A DNA stretch of 26,756 nt from Lachnospiraceae bacterium (GTDB lineage: Bacteria > Bacillota > Clostridia > Lachnospirales > Lachnospiraceae). The DNA lies in contig CAAFJI010000338.1 of the NCBI GenBank assembly GCA_900763175.1, forward strand, positions 1 through 26,756, read 5' to 3'. Positions 16,801-23,477 of this stretch are shown one piece after another; position 1 is the first letter of the stretch; each line of letters starts with the position of its first letter. The position numbers and the translations under genes were made by a program. The notes under the pieces are model-generated. The model was not told the DNA's origin. It did not search any database and worked only from the letters and a program-made list of their open reading frames with translations.

Positions 16801-18187
16801 TTACCGGATTGGCTTTCTCCGATTCAAAGACTCCAATGTCCTGATTGCTGTTTCCTGTGGATAACACCAGCGTTCTCCAGGTTTCCCCTACAGAGCCATG
16901 CAGCTCTCCGGAGGAATATTTTCCAGTATGAAGCATTGGGGCAGTCAGATAAAAGGTATCCCCGCCATAGATCTTCAGCGCACCATTTTCTGCGGAAGTT
17001 CCCTTTGTCTTGTTATAAATGGTGATGTCTTTTGGTACATTGACTGAAATGTAGTTTCGGTGATCCCCGGACAAGGTGATATCCGGTGTTTTCTGTACGT
17101 TTCCATTTCGGACTGCTTTTACGGAAGTCTTGGAAAGGGAGATTTCCCCCTTCGGCGGCTCTTCCATGGCAAACAGGTGGTCAATGTAGGCGATCACGCC
17201 TGCGTTTACCAGATCTTCATACTTACATCCCGTAAATCCCGCCTCACCTGCATAGGCATAGCTGGCTGCGATGTGGGTATATACATATTTCTCTTCTGTA
17301 CTTTTCCCGGACAGATAACTACCTGTAATATCCCCGGCACCGCCATAACCATAGTACAGCACCTTCTGCAAGTTCTTATTGCTGTCCAGTACCTGTGCCA
17401 CATAGTCACCACTGGGCGGTGAAGCCCGATGGGATTCCAGACAGTAAGCGATCTTTCCATTGACTGTAAACCAGCAGGTTAAGTAATTTCCAATATAACT
17501 TGGATAGTGGATGGTCTCCCCTTTTTCCAGATGTACGGTTTCCCTTGCTCGGAAAGTGTTTTCCGCACCGGAAAGCATCATCACTTCCCCATCCGCAATC
17601 TTTTCTTCCAGTTCCCTTGCTGCCTGTGCATCTGCATCTTCCCCGGATACCGTTACTTCCACATCCGGGATCTCCTGCGCAGGCGTCTCCGAATCTTCTT
17701 CAGATTTCGTATCCTCTTTCTGTTTCTGCCCACCGTTTCCTTCTGCATGGGCCTGTCCTTCCGTATCCGTCAGGATAATCTTACGAGTAACTGAATAGCT
17801 GTCACGTGCATCTTTTGGCACAACCCAGTAGGTTGCAACATAAGTCCCTGCCTGGTCTGGATGATACGCACTGCCATCCTCTGCTTCAATACGTTCCAAA
17901 GTCACATCCTCTTTTTCTGGATCATACTGAATCCCTTCTATGCAGGTCTCTGCCATAAATTCCTTGTCGGAAACATCTTTGGTGATATCCTCTGCAGTCA
18001 CTGTCTGCTCAGAAATTTCCGACACCGGATGCTCCGATTCTGTCTTACTTTCTTTTTCTGTCACAGCATTCTGTGAAATTTCACTTTCTGCCGCATGGAC
18101 ATCCGCTAAGTTCCCAAGCGGACTAAGACCCATGAGCAGGGCAAGCCCAAAGGCTGCTATTCTTGTTTTGATAGTTCTGCTCTTCAT
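13802..18187 (-). CDS. Large cell-wall-anchored adhesin with Cna-B/VaFE-type repeats
   Basis: 1461 residues. A signal peptide occupies 1-32 (cleavage near VHA|AE), followed by an acidic linker and then a domain like thioester adhesins, with CWFTVNGKIAYCLESHRASPPSG (cysteine 249) and KVLYYGYGG. The partner position reads YTHIAASYAY, where classical thioester domains have TQ. About eight Cna-B/SpaA-like beta-sandwich repeats follow, recognised by K-K-D/K-T-D near each start and by EGA-x-F/Y-x-L/I-Y; many have the E of an isopeptide bond. Examples are VEKKDAVTEEKLEGVIFGLYAKED and ISKTDITTGEELEGAKLQI. It ends with a sorting signal, VPQTG (1414-1418), a hydrophobic helix and a basic tail. The ATG at 18187 follows AAAAGGAGAATGCA. 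The likely role is a surface stalk for adhesion, possibly donor-recipient contact. Confidence 0.92.
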   Translation of the reverse strand: MKSRTIKTRIAAFGLALLMGLSPLGNLADVHAAESEISQNAVTEKESKTESEHPVSEISEQTVTAEDITKDVSDKEFMAETCIEGIQYDPEKEDVTLERIEAEDGSAYHPDQAGTYVATYWVVPKDARDSYSVTRKIILTDTEGQAHAEGNGGQKQKEDTKSEEDSETPAQEIPDVEVTVSGEDADAQAARELEEKIADGEVMMLSGAENTFRARETVHLEKGETIHYPSYIGNYLTCWFTVNGKIAYCLESHRASPPSGDYVAQVLDSNKNLQKVLYYGYGGAGDITGSYLSGKSTEEKYVYTHIAASYAYAGEAGFTGCKYEDLVNAGVIAYIDHLFAMEEPPKGEISLSKTSVKAVRNGNVQKTPDITLSGDHRNYISVNVPKDITIYNKTKGTSAENGALKIYGGDTFYLTAPMLHTGKYSSGELHGSVGETWRTLVLSTGNSNQDIGVFESEKANPVSFTVDWLEMTRIELLKQDADTRNPLDGAVYGIYTDSKCEHLLMEMPATGEEGKAVSDYFESAIKTVYAKEIKAPDQYAHSDVSHKVDVEAGKTVTLTATDERVRGAIYIKKIDKETQAFLPQGDSSLAGAVYGLYAREDIVHPDGKTGVLFKKGSLIAQGVIKEDGTLDFSELYLGKMYVKEITPPEGYTVCSTEYDVNLTYEGQEVEEVTRALTVQEQVKKQAFQLIKISEDGDQTETDLVEGAGFKVYLVSSLSKVKSGELQPSNGEQFTAEDFRGYDFSKEEAAATYVDGKAVPVPELITDKKGYALSPELPYGLYVVKESTVPENLKAIDPFLVKVDEDSREPMVWRIFDDRPFEFLLKIVKKDAQTGNLVLKAGASYKIFDMEKEEYVEQTVFYPKKETISVFKTNEEGYLVTPEEMKCSTCRIEEVKAPEGFVRQGYEMSLYEGEKIISPLEVTGKGTYKANSKEGIVITVSSDTVHQIDPDTGAVIVEVEQSNDEQVGSLTLTKTGKQPVKVKGDSLLAKAKRLAGRIKDAVTGEDTDTGVFHDFVYEESGVEGATFELYAKDTIYSPDGAKDEQGNPVIRYEKDDLVTTLVTDTEGKAVVNNLPLGSYYMKETIAGDHFVLNPEQKEFTLTAEDDTQAVVYEGVAYKNERQKISISVEKKDAVTEEKLEGVIFGLYAKEDILSQQGEVLVEKDTLLEKKATDENGQLTFDSDLYHGKYYVKEEVRKPGYLPNEEIWEIDASYTDQNLAEIKLTKEVENQPTKSQFTKTDATTGEELEGAKLQIIDRDGSIVEEWISTKEPHVVYGLPEGTYTLHEELPPYAEGYVSAEDIKFEVKEDGSVTKVEMKDTYSKVEISKTDITTGEELEGAKLQILNKDGEILEEWVTDGKPHLVEKLLVGEELTLREITAPEGYEIAEDVKFTLEDTMEVQKVEMKDARTPETPGVPQTGDNHWKPVLLFVLLGVSAAGLMAAMIYKKRHGKTEKVDEAKKED

Positions 18188-18216
18188 TGCATTCTCCTTT
18201 TTTCGTTCAAAATACC

Positions 18217-18234
18217 GCAGAGGCTTTCCCCTGC
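18217..18234 (-). promoter_or_regulatory. Leader hairpin between the cyclotransferase gene and the adhesin
   Basis: On the minus strand GCAGGGG-AAAG-CCTCTGC forms a 7-bp stem with one G-U pair. It is followed only by GGTATTTTG, a poor U-run, so it is at best a weak terminator or a 5' stem that protects the adhesin message. It lies 30 bases before the adhesin start and just ahead of its ribosome site. Confidence 0.35.
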
Positions 18235-18241
18235 AGCTTTG

Positions 18242-18739
18242 TTATCTGCTGACTTCTGTTTTCTTTTGACTGGTTTTTTGTCTGCCCACTTCCTGTCTTG
18301 TACGTTTTAACGCATCGGTCACAGAGCGGCTGGAAATCCCATTTTCATGACAGCCTTCCACAATCCCCATAAAATAAAGGTCTGAGGGAATGGCAGGCTG
18401 ATCCTTATAGGGTGCATTCATGGTATATGCCATCACTTCCCGTTTTACGCCATCCTTTCCCTGGACTGAAAGCATTTCCTTCCCATATAAGTGGGGATAT
18501 CCTTCATAAAAGTCCAGGCTTTTTTCACACTCCGGTGTGATCTTCCAAAGCACCCCTTCTACCTGGCTTCCCTCTTCCGGCAGAATGGTCGCAACACCGC
18601 TTCCCCTTCCCCTGCCACAGAAAGTCAGGCGGTACCCGTCCAGCTTGACATTTTCCACAACAGAAGCTTCCGGACAGCGGTATGCCATCTGATCTAAGTT
18701 CATGTTACTGCCATAGGCAAAATAATACGTTTCTTTCAT
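18242..18739 (-). CDS. Gamma-glutamylcyclotransferase (GGCT/AIG2-like) family protein
   Basis: 165 residues. YYFAYGSNMNLDQMAYRCPEA is the substrate-loop start of the family. VATILPEEGSQVEGVLWKITPECEKSLDFYEGYPHLYGKEML includes the catalytic glutamate in DFYEGYP, and MAYTMN follows. These enzymes split gamma-glutamyl amide bonds with cyclisation to 5-oxoproline. The gene lies 9 bases downstream of an amidoligase, a pairing reported in comparative work on amidoligases: one enzyme makes a gamma-glutamyl-type amide bond and the other undoes or trims it. GCTAGGAGGTAGAG precedes the ATG at 18739. The C-terminal tail (KTSQKKTEVSR) is basic and not conserved-looking. Confidence 0.88.
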   Translation of the reverse strand: MKETYYFAYGSNMNLDQMAYRCPEASVVENVKLDGYRLTFCGRGRGSGVATILPEEGSQVEGVLWKITPECEKSLDFYEGYPHLYGKEMLSVQGKDGVKREVMAYTMNAPYKDQPAIPSDLYFMGIVEGCHENGISSRSVTDALKRTRQEVGRQKTSQKKTEVSR

Positions 18740-18748
18740 CTCTACCTC

Positions 18749-19711
18749 CTAGCGGACATCCTCTGTCCGATGATGATTTCGATTCAAACATTCATAAGTA
18801 CTGCGGTCATATCTCCACGCCCGGTCACCCTCCAGATTGGCAAGCAGATGTTCCCGGACATTTTTATATTCTGGTCCAATGAGTCCCAGCCGCAATAAAA
18901 AGGTACGGAAGGTAAATGCCGGGTTCTCTGTGATCTCCGTTTTCCGCATCTGGGTACATTTCTGATTGATGGCCTGAGCGGAAATGGCGAGAGCCAGCGT
19001 GATATTTGCCCGTACTTTTCCTGCATGGAGAGTGCTTTCAAAACACCGCCACTCCAAGGTTCCTTTGGAAAACACCGCATGCAGGTTTAAGGCATAATAC
19101 CGGGTGCTGTCATAATGATTCTGACTTCCATCCCTGCCTCCATACCATACCCGTTTAAACTTTTCCATGGAAATGGTGCTGTTTGGCATCCGGCGGATCT
19201 TTTCCAGCACAATGGGACGCACTTTCTGGCAATACTCCTGTTCTCTTGATGTCTGTACCTTCAATGCTTTAAACAGGATATCCTCTTTGGAATACATAAT
19301 AGTCATGGCATTTTTAAGACTTCTTGGAGTGTGGTTGGAAGCGTCCACATGAACATGCTGCCCGCAGGACGCATTTACCTTCGCCCCATGATGCCTGAGA
19401 CACCGTACCACTTCCTGCAGCTTTCCCATTTCTCCATAGGAAAGTTTCGGACTGACCATTTCGGTGCTGTATTCACTTCCGGCACGAACCATGCGTCCAC
19501 GCTCCCTGCGTTCCGTATAGATACTGCCATCATACATAAACTTCCACTTCTTTCCTTCCTGATCTGTCACAGACCAGACTCCATAATACCCACCATCACA
19601 AACTGCCCTTGTTCCAAACATCTCCGCAACTACCTCCGCAGCTCTCTGCCTGGTAATGCCTGTCATTTCAATTTCTGTACCGAAGTACTGATCCTGAATT
19701 CCAATTGCCAT
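18749..19711 (-). CDS. Amidoligase family protein (glutamine-synthetase/GCS-like fold)
   Basis: 320 residues. It starts QDQYFGTEIEMTGITRQRAAEVV, with the GxExE-like metal site. SEYSTEMVSPKLSYGEM and the histidine motif CGQHVHVDASNHTPRSLKN follow, and then ALNLHAVFSKGTLEWRCFESTLHAGKVRANITLALA, the arginine and phosphate-binding segment. Amidoligases use ATP to join an amino group to a carboxylate, often glutamate. Substrates for this mobile-element branch are not known; peptide tagging or cell-wall peptide modification has been suggested for the family. AGAGGTAAGG precedes the ATG at 19711. The gene sits between the C5-methyltransferase (6-base gap) and the cyclotransferase. Confidence 0.88.
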   Translation of the reverse strand: MAIGIQDQYFGTEIEMTGITRQRAAEVVAEMFGTRAVCDGGYYGVWSVTDQEGKKWKFMYDGSIYTERRERGRMVRAGSEYSTEMVSPKLSYGEMGKLQEVVRCLRHHGAKVNASCGQHVHVDASNHTPRSLKNAMTIMYSKEDILFKALKVQTSREQEYCQKVRPIVLEKIRRMPNSTISMEKFKRVWYGGRDGSQNHYDSTRYYALNLHAVFSKGTLEWRCFESTLHAGKVRANITLALAISAQAINQKCTQMRKTEITENPAFTFRTFLLRLGLIGPEYKNVREHLLANLEGDRAWRYDRSTYECLNRNHHRTEDVR

Positions 19712-19717
19712 ACTGCC

Positions 19718-21037
19718 TTACCTCTTTGTCTTTTCATCCTCTGCCCGGATTTCCTCATCTGCCTGCCGAAGAAGTGTTCCGATAGCTTCGATCACGTTGA
19801 CGGTCACTCCATTTCCCGCCTGTTTATAAAGCTGGCTGTCCGAAGTATCCTGTTCGATACGGTCAATCTGCCAGTCATAAAAGCCTTGCAGTCTCAGACA
19901 TTCCCTTGGCACCAGTTTTCGGATTCTGCCCCGATAGGCAACTCCATGGCGGTCTGTGGCAGTAATGGTGAACATCTGTTCTTCCAGTTCCTTCATCCTC
20001 CGGCCATTCTGCCGGGTTTCTTCCCTTCCCGGAGTCAGCACTGCCCTGGCGCCTTCCTCTTTTAGGACACCGGAACATTCCCCTTTGTGATTATGGATGC
20101 CGGACTGTCTGGTATTCAGACATCTGCAATGCTCTGTGACAAGAGGGGGCGGCGACAGATCCACAAAATGAAGCGTTCCCTGCTGGATTCCTGTGGTCAG
20201 GGTATGGGCGATCTGATGCCCCGCACGCCCTCTCCGGGTGTTCAGCCCTGCATATCCCAAGTCAATGCTGTCTCCCGGATACGCCATCTTATAACCCTGT
20301 TTGGTATTTTCTTTGATGGGTACACCCATCTCATACAATCCTGTCTTTCCACCCATACCGCCTGCCAGAGAAGCGAGGGTGCAGCTTAACCCTTGGGGGC
20401 TGTATACCCTTTTTCCCTGGCTGCCGGTTCGGATTTGTATAAGAGGCGTTCCATTTGCTGTTGGGAAAGGTAATATTTTTCCGGCACATCTTCGATCAAG
20501 ATATCCGACAAGATACACCCGCTTTCTGGATTGGGGGACTCCAAAATCCTTGCTGTTAAGCACTTTCCATTCCACACCGTACCCCAGCTCAGATATCGTA
20601 CTGAGGATGGTGTGAAACGTCCTGCCTTTGTCATGCGAAAGCAGTCCGGGAACATTTTCAAGGATGAAATACGCAGGTCGCTTGTCTGCAACCAGTCTGG
20701 CAATCTCGAAGAACAGAGTTCCTCTGGCATCTGCAAATCCTCCCCGCTTTCCGGCGATAGAGAATGCCTGGCAAGGAAATCCTGCACACAAAAGATCAAA
20801 GTCTGGCATTCGGTCTGTTTCGATTGTTCTTGCGTCATTGCAAAACCACTCCCCTTCTGTGTCGAACAGCAATCGGTAGTTCTTATCCGCATAAGCATCC
20901 ACCTCGCAGTGTCCCACACAGGTAAAACCGCCTGCACGCCTTAACCCTTCCCGGAATCCCCCGATCCCGCTGAATAAATCAAAAAATCGAATGGTTGCGG
21001 CTATCAACCTCCTTTGCTGAGAAAAAACAGGCGGCAT
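19718..21037 (-). CDS. DNA (cytosine-5)-methyltransferase
   Basis: Up to 439 residues, with the full C5-methyltransferase order: DLFSGIGGF (motif I, near 20-28), EVDAYA, GFPCQAFSIAGKRGGF with the catalytic cysteine (motif IV, Cys89), FILENVPG (VI), GVPQSRKRVYLVGY (VIII), a target-recognition stretch about 190-340, then RECLRLQGFYDWQ (IX) and QAGNGVTVNVIEAIG (X). It methylates carbon 5 of cytosine at an unknown site; no endonuclease is adjacent. The start is uncertain. The ATG at 21037 lies inside a terminator hairpin, and the only good ribosome site (AAAGGAGG, 21008-21015) is followed by a TTG with no spacing, then ATA, and an ATT at 20992. The homologous part begins at about IRFFDLF. Confidence 0.92.
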   Translation of the reverse strand: MPPVFSQQRRLIAATIRFFDLFSGIGGFREGLRRAGGFTCVGHCEVDAYADKNYRLLFDTEGEWFCNDARTIETDRMPDFDLLCAGFPCQAFSIAGKRGGFADARGTLFFEIARLVADKRPAYFILENVPGLLSHDKGRTFHTILSTISELGYGVEWKVLNSKDFGVPQSRKRVYLVGYLDRRCAGKILPFPTANGTPLIQIRTGSQGKRVYSPQGLSCTLASLAGGMGGKTGLYEMGVPIKENTKQGYKMAYPGDSIDLGYAGLNTRRGRAGHQIAHTLTTGIQQGTLHFVDLSPPPLVTEHCRCLNTRQSGIHNHKGECSGVLKEEGARAVLTPGREETRQNGRRMKELEEQMFTITATDRHGVAYRGRIRKLVPRECLRLQGFYDWQIDRIEQDTSDSQLYKQAGNGVTVNVIEAIGTLLRQADEEIRAEDEKTKR

Positions 21038-21059
21038 GGTTTCTTTCCCACACCGCCTG
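21022..21059 (-). terminator. Intrinsic terminator in front of the C5-methyltransferase
   Basis: On the minus strand CAGGCGGTGTGG pairs with CCATGCCGCCTG (12 bp, two G-U pairs; 21048-21059 with 21028-21039) around an 8-base loop, followed by TGTTTTTT. It would end the maintenance operon after the acidic ribbon-helix-helix gene. Only 6 bases separate the U-run from the next ribosome site, so there is no promoter after it. The methyltransferase must depend on read-through. Confidence 0.88.
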
Positions 21060-21087
21060 CAAGTTTTATGGTTCTATTTGTTTGGCA

Positions 21088-21636
21088 TTATGCAATCTCT
21101 TCGGTTTCTTCCTCGGATTCTGGCAGTTCTTCTTCCTCATCTGCATCTTCGGGAAGTTCTGGATCTGGTTCTTCCTCGTCCAGTTCTGTGGATTCTTCGG
21201 AGCTCTCATCGTCAGGTTCTTCCTCCGCAGTTTCCATCTCTTCGGTAATCTCTTCCTCATCAGTCTCTTCTGTAGACTCTTCCACCTCTTCCATTCTGTC
21301 TGCTTCTGCGGTTTCTTCCGGCCGCTCTAGCTCCTGCCATTTGGCTTCTACCTCTTCCACTGCTTTCTCGATGATGCGGATGATAAAATCTTTCTGTTTG
21401 ATGCCTTCCTTCGCGACTACCCATTTGACTCTCTGGAATAACTCCTCTGTGACCTGTACTGCTAATGTTCTTTTTTCCATGCTCTCTTCTCCTTTGCCTT
21501 CCAGTCTGTTAAAGTGTTCTTCAATCACCTGCCGGATGAAGATCTGTGTACTCGTTTCCTTCTCTTCGATCTCTGCTCTTACCTTCTCATGTAATTCCAC
21601 CGGGATCTTTCCGCATATGTTCTTCATCTCTGCCAT
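21088..21636 (-). CDS. Double ribbon-helix-helix protein with very acidic tail
   Basis: 182 residues. Two DNA-binding-like units follow each other: KIPVELHEKVRAEIEEKETSTQIFIRQVIEEHF and LAVQVTEELFQRVKWVVAKEGIKQKDFIIRIIEKAVEE. The last 75 residues or so are almost only glutamate, aspartate, serine and threonine, a disordered, strongly negative tail. The tail may mimic DNA, hold a partner or tune DNA release. The ATG at 21636 follows AAAGGAGAAACG; the frame upstream of it has no ribosome site. Downstream of parM/parR, it is probably a regulator or an additional partition protein. I know of no named family for the whole protein. Confidence 0.75.
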   Translation of the reverse strand: MAEMKNICGKIPVELHEKVRAEIEEKETSTQIFIRQVIEEHFNRLEGKGEESMEKRTLAVQVTEELFQRVKWVVAKEGIKQKDFIIRIIEKAVEEVEAKWQELERPEETAEADRMEEVEESTEETDEEEITEEMETAEEEPDDESSEESTELDEEEPDPELPEDADEEEELPESEEETEEIA

Positions 21637-21708
21637 CTGCGTTTCTCCTTTCGTTTTGTTATACACAACATACTCCAAAGTTTGAAAGAAAACTATTCAC
21701 AATACCCA

Positions 21709-21777
21709 CTAAAGAATCCATGTCAAATGCATGCAAAACCCAAGCAAATCCAACAATGCCATACTTTCCTTGTCCAT
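21709..21777 (-). CDS. Possible 22-residue hydrophobic peptide
   Basis: AAAGGGGGTGAGGCCT is an excellent ribosome site for the ATG at 21777, which opens MDKESMALLDLLGFCMHLTWIL and stops at 21709. The ORF follows the parR stop by 14 bases and precedes the ribbon-helix-helix gene. It could be a membrane micropeptide, a coupling leader, or only the place where a larger gene once began. The rest of this 155-base gap shows nothing else. Confidence 0.35.
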   Translation of the reverse strand: MDKESMALLDLLGFCMHLTWIL

Positions 21778-21791
21778 AGGCCTCACCCCCT

Positions 21792-22067
21792 TTACTCCTG
21801 CTCCATCTGAAATAAAAAATCCAGCATCTGACCGGGAATTTCTTCCTTTTCACATGCTGGCATTCGTTCCATACCGCCACTTTTCAGTTCTTCCCGAACA
21901 GTCTCCTGAATCAATTTCCGTAAGGTTTCCCGCTCTTCTTTTTCTAAGATCACATCCACTAGATACTGATTCCTCTGTCCTGCCGGAACTTCCATCAAAA
22001 GCCGCCACGCTTTTTCATGCTCCGGGTTCTTAAGGTTTGGGCGAAAGGAAAAGACCGGGCGGCTCAC
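21792..22067 (-). CDS. ParR-like partition protein
   Basis: 91 residues: FSFRPNLKNPEHEKAWRLLMEVPAGQRNQYLVDVILEKEE. This is the N-terminal pattern of ParR-like centromere-binding proteins that partner ParM actins (a short strand, then helices for dimerisation and DNA binding), followed by a charged helix and a tail ending DFLFQMEQE that could bind the filament. The start overlaps the parM stop by 4 bases (ATGA). Length and gene order fit a ParMRC-type segregation system. Confidence 0.75.
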   Translation of the reverse strand: MSRPVFSFRPNLKNPEHEKAWRLLMEVPAGQRNQYLVDVILEKEERETLRKLIQETVREELKSGGMERMPACEKEEIPGQMLDFLFQMEQE

Positions 22068-22970
22068 AGCGTCCTCATCTGCCCCACAATCCGTTCATAT
22101 CCGGCTGCGTTGGCATGGATGTCTGTGAGGTAAATCGGGCGACACAGGCGGTCCTGGTTGCTTACACGGTGCTGAAAAATAGCAGTTCCGCCTCCCATGA
22201 AAATGGAAGGGACTGCCCGCAGGTCAAAGCCTGCCTCGGTGATCGCAGACAATATCTTTTCAATGTAAAGCCTGCCCTGTTTCTCAATCAAAGACACCAC
22301 TTCCGCAGGCATGCTGCAGGGCTTTCCCTGTAAGATGCGCTCAACCTGTGTCTCCGTTACCGACAGCCCTGTATTTCTCCTTATCTGTTCCAGAATCTCA
22401 TCCATACAGCGAATGACACCCAGTTCCAGACTCCTGCAGGTAGCTGCATTGGGAACAGCATTATCAAGACGCATCAGATCCACCGTCCAGCCTCCGATAT
22501 CCACAAGAAGAACAGAGGGTTCATTTTTTAAGTATTCCGGATAAAGAGCCAGAGCCGAGTACCCCTGGGGGAACAGTTTCACATCCTCAATCTGGATTTC
22601 ATAGCGTTCCCCTTCGTAAAAAAAGCGGACAGGCTGTTCCTTCCGAAACAGATATTCCTTAAATTTCTGTTTTTCCCTTCCAAATCCGGTAAGGGGAAGT
22701 CCGGCTGCAAGAACAACCTTGGCACTTCTCTCTCCCTTTCGCTTCCGAATCTCCTGTGCCAGTGCAGCCAGCGTCAAAAGATAATAATTGTCATTGGCAG
22801 TCTTGTCCTTTACCAAAGTCTGCCGCCCCGTCACACACATAATAAGCGCCTCCGTATTGGAGAACGTTCTGCATGGTATAAGGTTCATAGGTGTACCGCA
22901 TCAGTCCTGTCGGAAAACACACCTGCTTTGTTTTAATCGCATAATACCCATGATCAATTCCAATGATCAT
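22064..22970 (-). pseudogene. parM: ParM/StbA family actin-like ATPase, frameshifted
   Basis: ParM polymerises and pushes DNA copies apart. The first frame, from the ATG at 22970, gives MIIGIDHGYYAIKTKQVCFPTG...EPYTMQNVLQYGGAYYVC, the family's phosphate-1 start, and would soon stop. The second frame (open to 22064) continues GRQTLVKDKTANDNYYLLTLAALAQEI, then LLVDIGGWTVDLM (phosphate-2) and SIFMGGGTAIF (adenosine motif). The frames meet at GTGTGTG near 22831-22838, and the total length is 3n+1, so one GT unit missing would explain it. AAGGGAGTGG precedes the ATG. As read, no full protein is made. Confidence 0.85.
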
Positions 22971-23079
22971 CGCTTACCACTCCCTTCTTGATCTTTTTAT
23001 AGAAATTTCCGGTGAAAAAGTTACCGGACCCGGAGCCATGCTCCGGCAAAGACTTCTTCTTTTCCAGCCTGTTAAACAT
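22954..23079 (-). CDS. Possible small basic protein upstream of parM
   Basis: A 41-residue frame (MFNRLEKKKSLPEHGSGSGNFFTGNFYKKIKKGVVSDDHWN). Its ATG is one base after the upstream stop and its end overlaps the parM start by 17 bases. The overlaps suggest translational coupling, and the peptide is basic with a glycine-serine middle. The DNA itself holds two hairpins, CCGGAGC-CAT-GCTCCGG (23030-23046) and CCGGT/ACCGG (23009-23027), so an RNA or centromere role is an alternative. GGGAG lies just 5 bases upstream. Confidence 0.45.
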   Translation of the reverse strand: MFNRLEKKKSLPEHGSGSGNFFTGNFYKKIKKGVVSDDHWN

Positions 23080-23080
23080 A

Positions 23081-23398
23081 CTACTCCCGATCCCGGATAA
23101 ATGCCTGGGCTGGAAGATAATGCAGTGTTCCATCTAAAACAAGCGCCTGCCTTTGAAAACGCAGGACTCCCTGATTCTGCAGGTTAATCAGTTCTTGGTA
23201 TGCTTCCTTGGTCAAAAAATAACGCTGATACTCTCCTTTGTTTCCAAACTGCTCCTTTTGTTCCAACAGCAAAAACTCCACCATATATTGGGTATCTGGT
23301 GCAAAGCGTTTCTCACACAGTATGGCATCACCCTGAACTGCCTTCACACCTTCCGATTCCCTGGCTACTGCCAGTAACTCATGGATACTGATACTCAC
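23081..23398 (-). CDS. Unknown protein, first gene after an internal terminator
   Basis: 105 residues from a GTG at 23398, with GGGAGG 11 bases upstream. A GTG at 23410 is too close to that site. The sequence (SIHELLAVARESEGVKAVQGDAILCEKRFAPDTQYMVEFLLLEQKEQF...YLTKEAYQELINLQNQGVLRFQRQALVLDG) has alternating strands and helices, no membrane segment and no motif that I recognise. Stop-to-start spacing with the next small ORF is one base, so it belongs to the par operon. Confidence 0.65.
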   Translation of the reverse strand: MSISIHELLAVARESEGVKAVQGDAILCEKRFAPDTQYMVEFLLLEQKEQFGNKGEYQRYFLTKEAYQELINLQNQGVLRFQRQALVLDGTLHYLPAQAFIRDRE

Positions 23399-23442
23399 GT
23401 TTCCTATCACCTCCCTTCTAAATCTTTTTCCTAAGTTTCTGC

Positions 23443-23477
23443 GAAAAAAAGACAGGCACCTACACGATGTCTGTCTC
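23443..23477 (-). terminator. Intrinsic terminator after the first gene of the maintenance operon
   Basis: On the minus strand AGACAG (23472-23477) pairs with CTGTCT (23451-23456), and after one mismatch two further pairs form, followed by a run of seven to eight U. The stem begins within the last codons of the gene ending at 23460. Only about 40 bases lie between it and the next start, with no promoter that I can see. Confidence 0.75.

Noticed and set aside
18217..18234. Strong terminator ahead of the adhesin
   Set aside because: The stem is good but the following bases (GGTATTTTG) do not make a proper U-run, so I list it only as a leader hairpin.
19331..20065. Long plus-strand frame opposite the amidoligase and methyltransferase genes
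   Set aside because: Both minus-strand genes have clear family motifs through this stretch, so the plus frame is an antisense shadow.
21014..21685. Plus-strand serine-rich frame opposite the acidic gene
   Set aside because: It is the mirror of a glutamate/aspartate-rich coding sequence, without ribosome site and against the direction of all neighbours.
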